From Alphaproteobacteria bacterium (GTDB lineage: Bacteria; Pseudomonadota; Alphaproteobacteria; UBA2966), in contig JASLXG010000025.1 of assembly GCA_030740435.1 (NCBI GenBank), forward strand, positions 1 through 33,757: DNA of 33,757 bases, given 5' to 3'. This document shows, piece by piece, positions 32,577 through 33,757 of the stretch. The position numbers and the translations under genes were made by a program. The notes under the pieces are model-generated. The model made no database searches, was not told the origin of the DNA, and saw nothing but the letters and a program-made list of their open reading frames with translations. Position 1 is the stretch's first letter. Each line of letters begins with the position of its first letter.

Positions 32577-33362
32577 ATGAACGAGCCTAAACGGATTGCG
32601 GTGCGGGACTGGCGCTGGGACTTGCGGGTGGCCGCGGCCTTCCTCACGCGGCTCCCCATCCGCCTGCCGGAGGGCTACCGGCCCAGCGACCTGGGCGGCG
32701 CCGCCCGCATGTTCCCGGTGGTCGGGCTCGGCATCGGGCTGGCGGCCGGGCTGATCTTCGCCGCCGGGCTGCACTACGGCCTGGGCCCGTTGCTGGCCGC
32801 CATCGCCGCCGTGGCGGCTCAGGTGGCGATAACGGGGGCGCTGCACGAGGATGGCCTGGGCGACCTGGCCGACGGCTTCGGCGGCGGCGCCACGCCGGAG
32901 AAAAAACTCGAAATCATGCGCGACAGCCGCATCGGTACCTACGCCTTGGTGACCGTGGTGCTGATGCTGGCCGGCCGCATCGCGGCGCTGGAGCAGCTCG
33001 ACGACACCTTCGAGGCACTGGGCGCCCTGCTGGCCGCCGGCGCCGCCTCACGCGCCGCCATGGTCTGGCTGATGCACAGCCTCGAGCCGGTCCGGCCCGA
33101 TGGCCTCGGCGCCGGCGCCGGCCGGCCCGAACTCAATAACGTTTTCATCGCCGCCGCCATCGCCGCCGCCGTGGCGCTCTTGGCGCTCGAGCCCCGCCTG
33201 GCCATAGCGGCTCTCGTGGGCAGCGCCATTGGCGCTTTCTTTGTTGCCACCATCGCCAAGCGCCAGATCGGCGGCCAGACCGGCGACGTGCTGGGGGCGT
33301 CGCAACAGGCGGCGGAGCTTTGTTGCTTGATTGCCGTGGTGCTGGCAAGTGCTTGGGGGTGA
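32577..33362 (+). CDS. cobS: Adenosylcobinamide-GDP ribazoletransferase (cobalamin synthase)
   Basis: 261 residues, ATG at 32577 with GGAAG upstream. Integral inner-membrane enzyme joining adenosylcobinamide-GDP and alpha-ribazole, the last assembly step of cobalamin. Visible: FLTRLPIRLP, AARMFPVVGLGIGLAAGLIF, GALHEDGLGDLADGFGGGATPEKKLEIMRDSRIGTYA (acidic, Mg-binding signature), and QIGGQTGDVLGASQQAAELCCLIAVVL. Five or six hydrophobic segments. The product of cobT, after dephosphorylation, is its substrate. Divergent cobT/cobS is common in alphaproteobacteria. Confidence 0.95.
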   Translation: MNEPKRIAVRDWRWDLRVAAAFLTRLPIRLPEGYRPSDLGGAARMFPVVGLGIGLAAGLIFAAGLHYGLGPLLAAIAAVAAQVAITGALHEDGLGDLADGFGGGATPEKKLEIMRDSRIGTYALVTVVLMLAGRIAALEQLDDTFEALGALLAAGAASRAAMVWLMHSLEPVRPDGLGAGAGRPELNNVFIAAAIAAAVALLALEPRLAIAALVGSAIGAFFVATIAKRQIGGQTGDVLGASQQAAELCCLIAVVLASAWG

Positions 33363-33366
33363 GGGG

Positions 33367-33386
33367 AAAAAAAGGGACTTCGCCCC
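33367..33386 (-). terminator. Possible reverse-strand intrinsic terminator
   Basis: On the reverse strand GGGGC-GAA-GTCCC (complement of 33374-33386, 5-bp stem including one G-T pair) is followed by seven T (33373-33367). It could end transcripts arriving from the intron side. The stem is short, so the call is tentative. Confidence 0.35.
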
Positions 33387-33413
33387 TGAGCAAAGGACAC
33401 TCGCCGTTAGGCA

Positions 33414-33436
33414 GACCGGAAGCGGGGCTTCCGGTC
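33414..33436. repeat. Perfect hairpin GACCGGAAGC-GGG-GCTTCCGGTC
   Basis: A 10-bp perfect inverted repeat with a 3-bp loop, 51 bp after cobS. No T-tract follows. It may act as a transcript-end hairpin for cobS or be part of a dispersed palindromic element. Confidence 0.6.
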
Positions 33437-33511
33437 GCATGAAAAGCGTGGGGAGCCGCCGCCGAGTCTTATGGGACCCTCACCGGGCGGGCGCCTCCGC
33501 GCCCTTGGCCT

Positions 33512-33532
33512 CCGCCCCCCATAGGGGGGCGG
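33512..33532. repeat. Perfect hairpin CCGCCCCCC-ATA-GGGGGGCGG
   Basis: A 9-bp perfect inverted repeat with a 3-bp loop, in the 260-bp non-coding stretch between cobS and the intron. The rest of 33387-33622 shows no credible gene; a run of eight T at 33564-33571 is not next to this stem. Confidence 0.6.
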
Positions 33533-33661
33533 CTTAGAGCCGATATCGCCGATACCATGTGTGTTTTTTTTGCTGCTTGGTCTTGGTGCAACGGGAGCGC
33601 CCGCGACCCGCCGCCCCTGCGGATCGGGTAGGAGGGGGCCTTGCGGCACCCCTCCTCCCAC

Positions 33662-33695
33662 ACCACCGTACGTACGGATCCGTATACGGCGGTTC
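33662..33695 (-). ncRNA. Group IIC intron domain V
   Basis: 34 nt on the reverse strand, GAACCGCCGT.. to ..CGGTGGT. It folds as a 9-bp lower stem (A3-U34 to A11-U26), a two-nucleotide bulge (C24 G25), a 4-bp upper stem and a terminal loop. The catalytic triad is C5-G6-C7 paired with G30-U31-G32: CGC rather than AGC marks class IIC. Confidence 0.85.
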
Positions 33696-33757
33696 ATGAA
33701 GTGCGCTGCGGGTGGTGGAGTTGCTCGATGAAAGATGGCACACCGAGACCCCGGAAG
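33694..33757 (-). CDS. Group II intron reverse transcriptase/maturase, C-terminal fragment
   Basis: The last residues read FRGLGVPSFIEQLHHPQRTS followed by TGA, which overlaps the start of domain V, as expected for an intron-encoded protein ending in domain IV. The HHPQRTS ending resembles known group IIC maturases (from memory). Everything upstream is beyond the window edge. Confidence 0.65.
   Translation of the reverse strand, partial: FRGLGVPSFIEQLHHPQRTS

Larger units (their letters stand above)
33623..33757 (-). mobile_element. Group IIC intron, 3' end (reverse strand, truncated by window edge)
   Basis: Read on the reverse strand, the order is: C-terminus of the intron-encoded protein, domain V (complement of 33662-33695), a domain VI stem GGAGGGG...CCCCTCC, and the 3' end ..CTACCCGAT with the last T at 33623. 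That final sequence is typical of group IIC introns. The 5' part and most of the reverse transcriptase lie beyond the right edge. Group IIC introns usually sit behind terminator-like hairpins, but that 5' exon is outside the window. Confidence 0.82.

Noticed and set aside
33407-33697. 96-codon reverse-strand frame near the right edge
   Set aside because: It runs through intron domains V and VI and the hairpin region, so it is RNA-structured sequence, not a gene.

Overview
The window is a GC-rich (roughly two-thirds G+C by eye), densely coded stretch that looks like an alphaproteobacterium, probably a Rhodospirillales-type metabolic generalist. The support is gene content rather than a marker gene: divergent cobT/cobS, the ubiTUV set for oxygen-independent ubiquinone synthesis, a tungstate ABC transporter, an SHP/DHC/cytochrome b respiratory-type cluster, hydantoinase/oxoprolinase genes and a CoxD/CoxE-like MoxR-VWA pair. 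No rRNA or tRNA gene was recognised. Both edges fall inside mobile elements: the 5' end of an IS110-family transposase at the left, and the 3' end of a group IIC intron (domain V and the last residues of its reverse transcriptase) at the right. A contig broken at repeats would look like this.

Layout. (1) 1-2487: IS110 edge, then an HxlR regulator divergent from an SDR and a nitronate monooxygenase, sharing a symmetric bidirectional promoter. (2) 2491-7288: a reverse-strand PAS/degenerate-GGDEF/EAL protein, then a forward operon of NTF2-like protein, acyl-CoA synthetase and SDR. (3) 7372-9992: a haem cluster of cytochrome b561 fused to a dihaem cytochrome c domain, an SHP-type monohaem cytochrome, a second dihaem cytochrome c, and a membrane-anchored LuxR-type protein. 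(4) 10062-17126: hyuA, hyuB (in-frame stop), enoyl-CoA hydratase, MoxR/CoxD-type AAA+ ATPase and CoxE-type VWA protein. (5) 17152-22308: a lower-GC DUF6765-like gene and a giant BTAD/adenylate cyclase/AAA/TPR regulator with a 3' frameshift. (6) 22466-24542: a SAM methyltransferase with an in-frame stop, then a GNAT acetyltransferase overlapping a 39-residue membrane peptide and a DUF1127 protein. (7) 24509-30550: ubiTUV and an HTH plus substrate-binding-domain regulator on the reverse strand, divergent from tupBCA, with a palindrome and a five-copy repeat array between them. (8) 30573-33362: another SAM methyltransferase and divergent cobT/cobS. (9) 33363-33757: non-coding sequence with hairpins, then the group IIC intron.

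How the parts may work together. UbiT/U/V make ubiquinone without oxygen, while tungstate uptake supplies a cofactor for molybdo- or tungstoenzymes that often work under low oxygen. The predicted metal-sensing regulator lies 24 nt upstream of ubiT on the same strand and divergent from tupBCA, so it could link the two. The SHP/DHC cluster fits an electron-transfer or oxygen/NO-reactive module fed from the quinone pool. Three genes carry simple lesions (TGG to TGA, probable CAG to TAG, and a frameshift). These are either true decay or errors in the underlying sequence.
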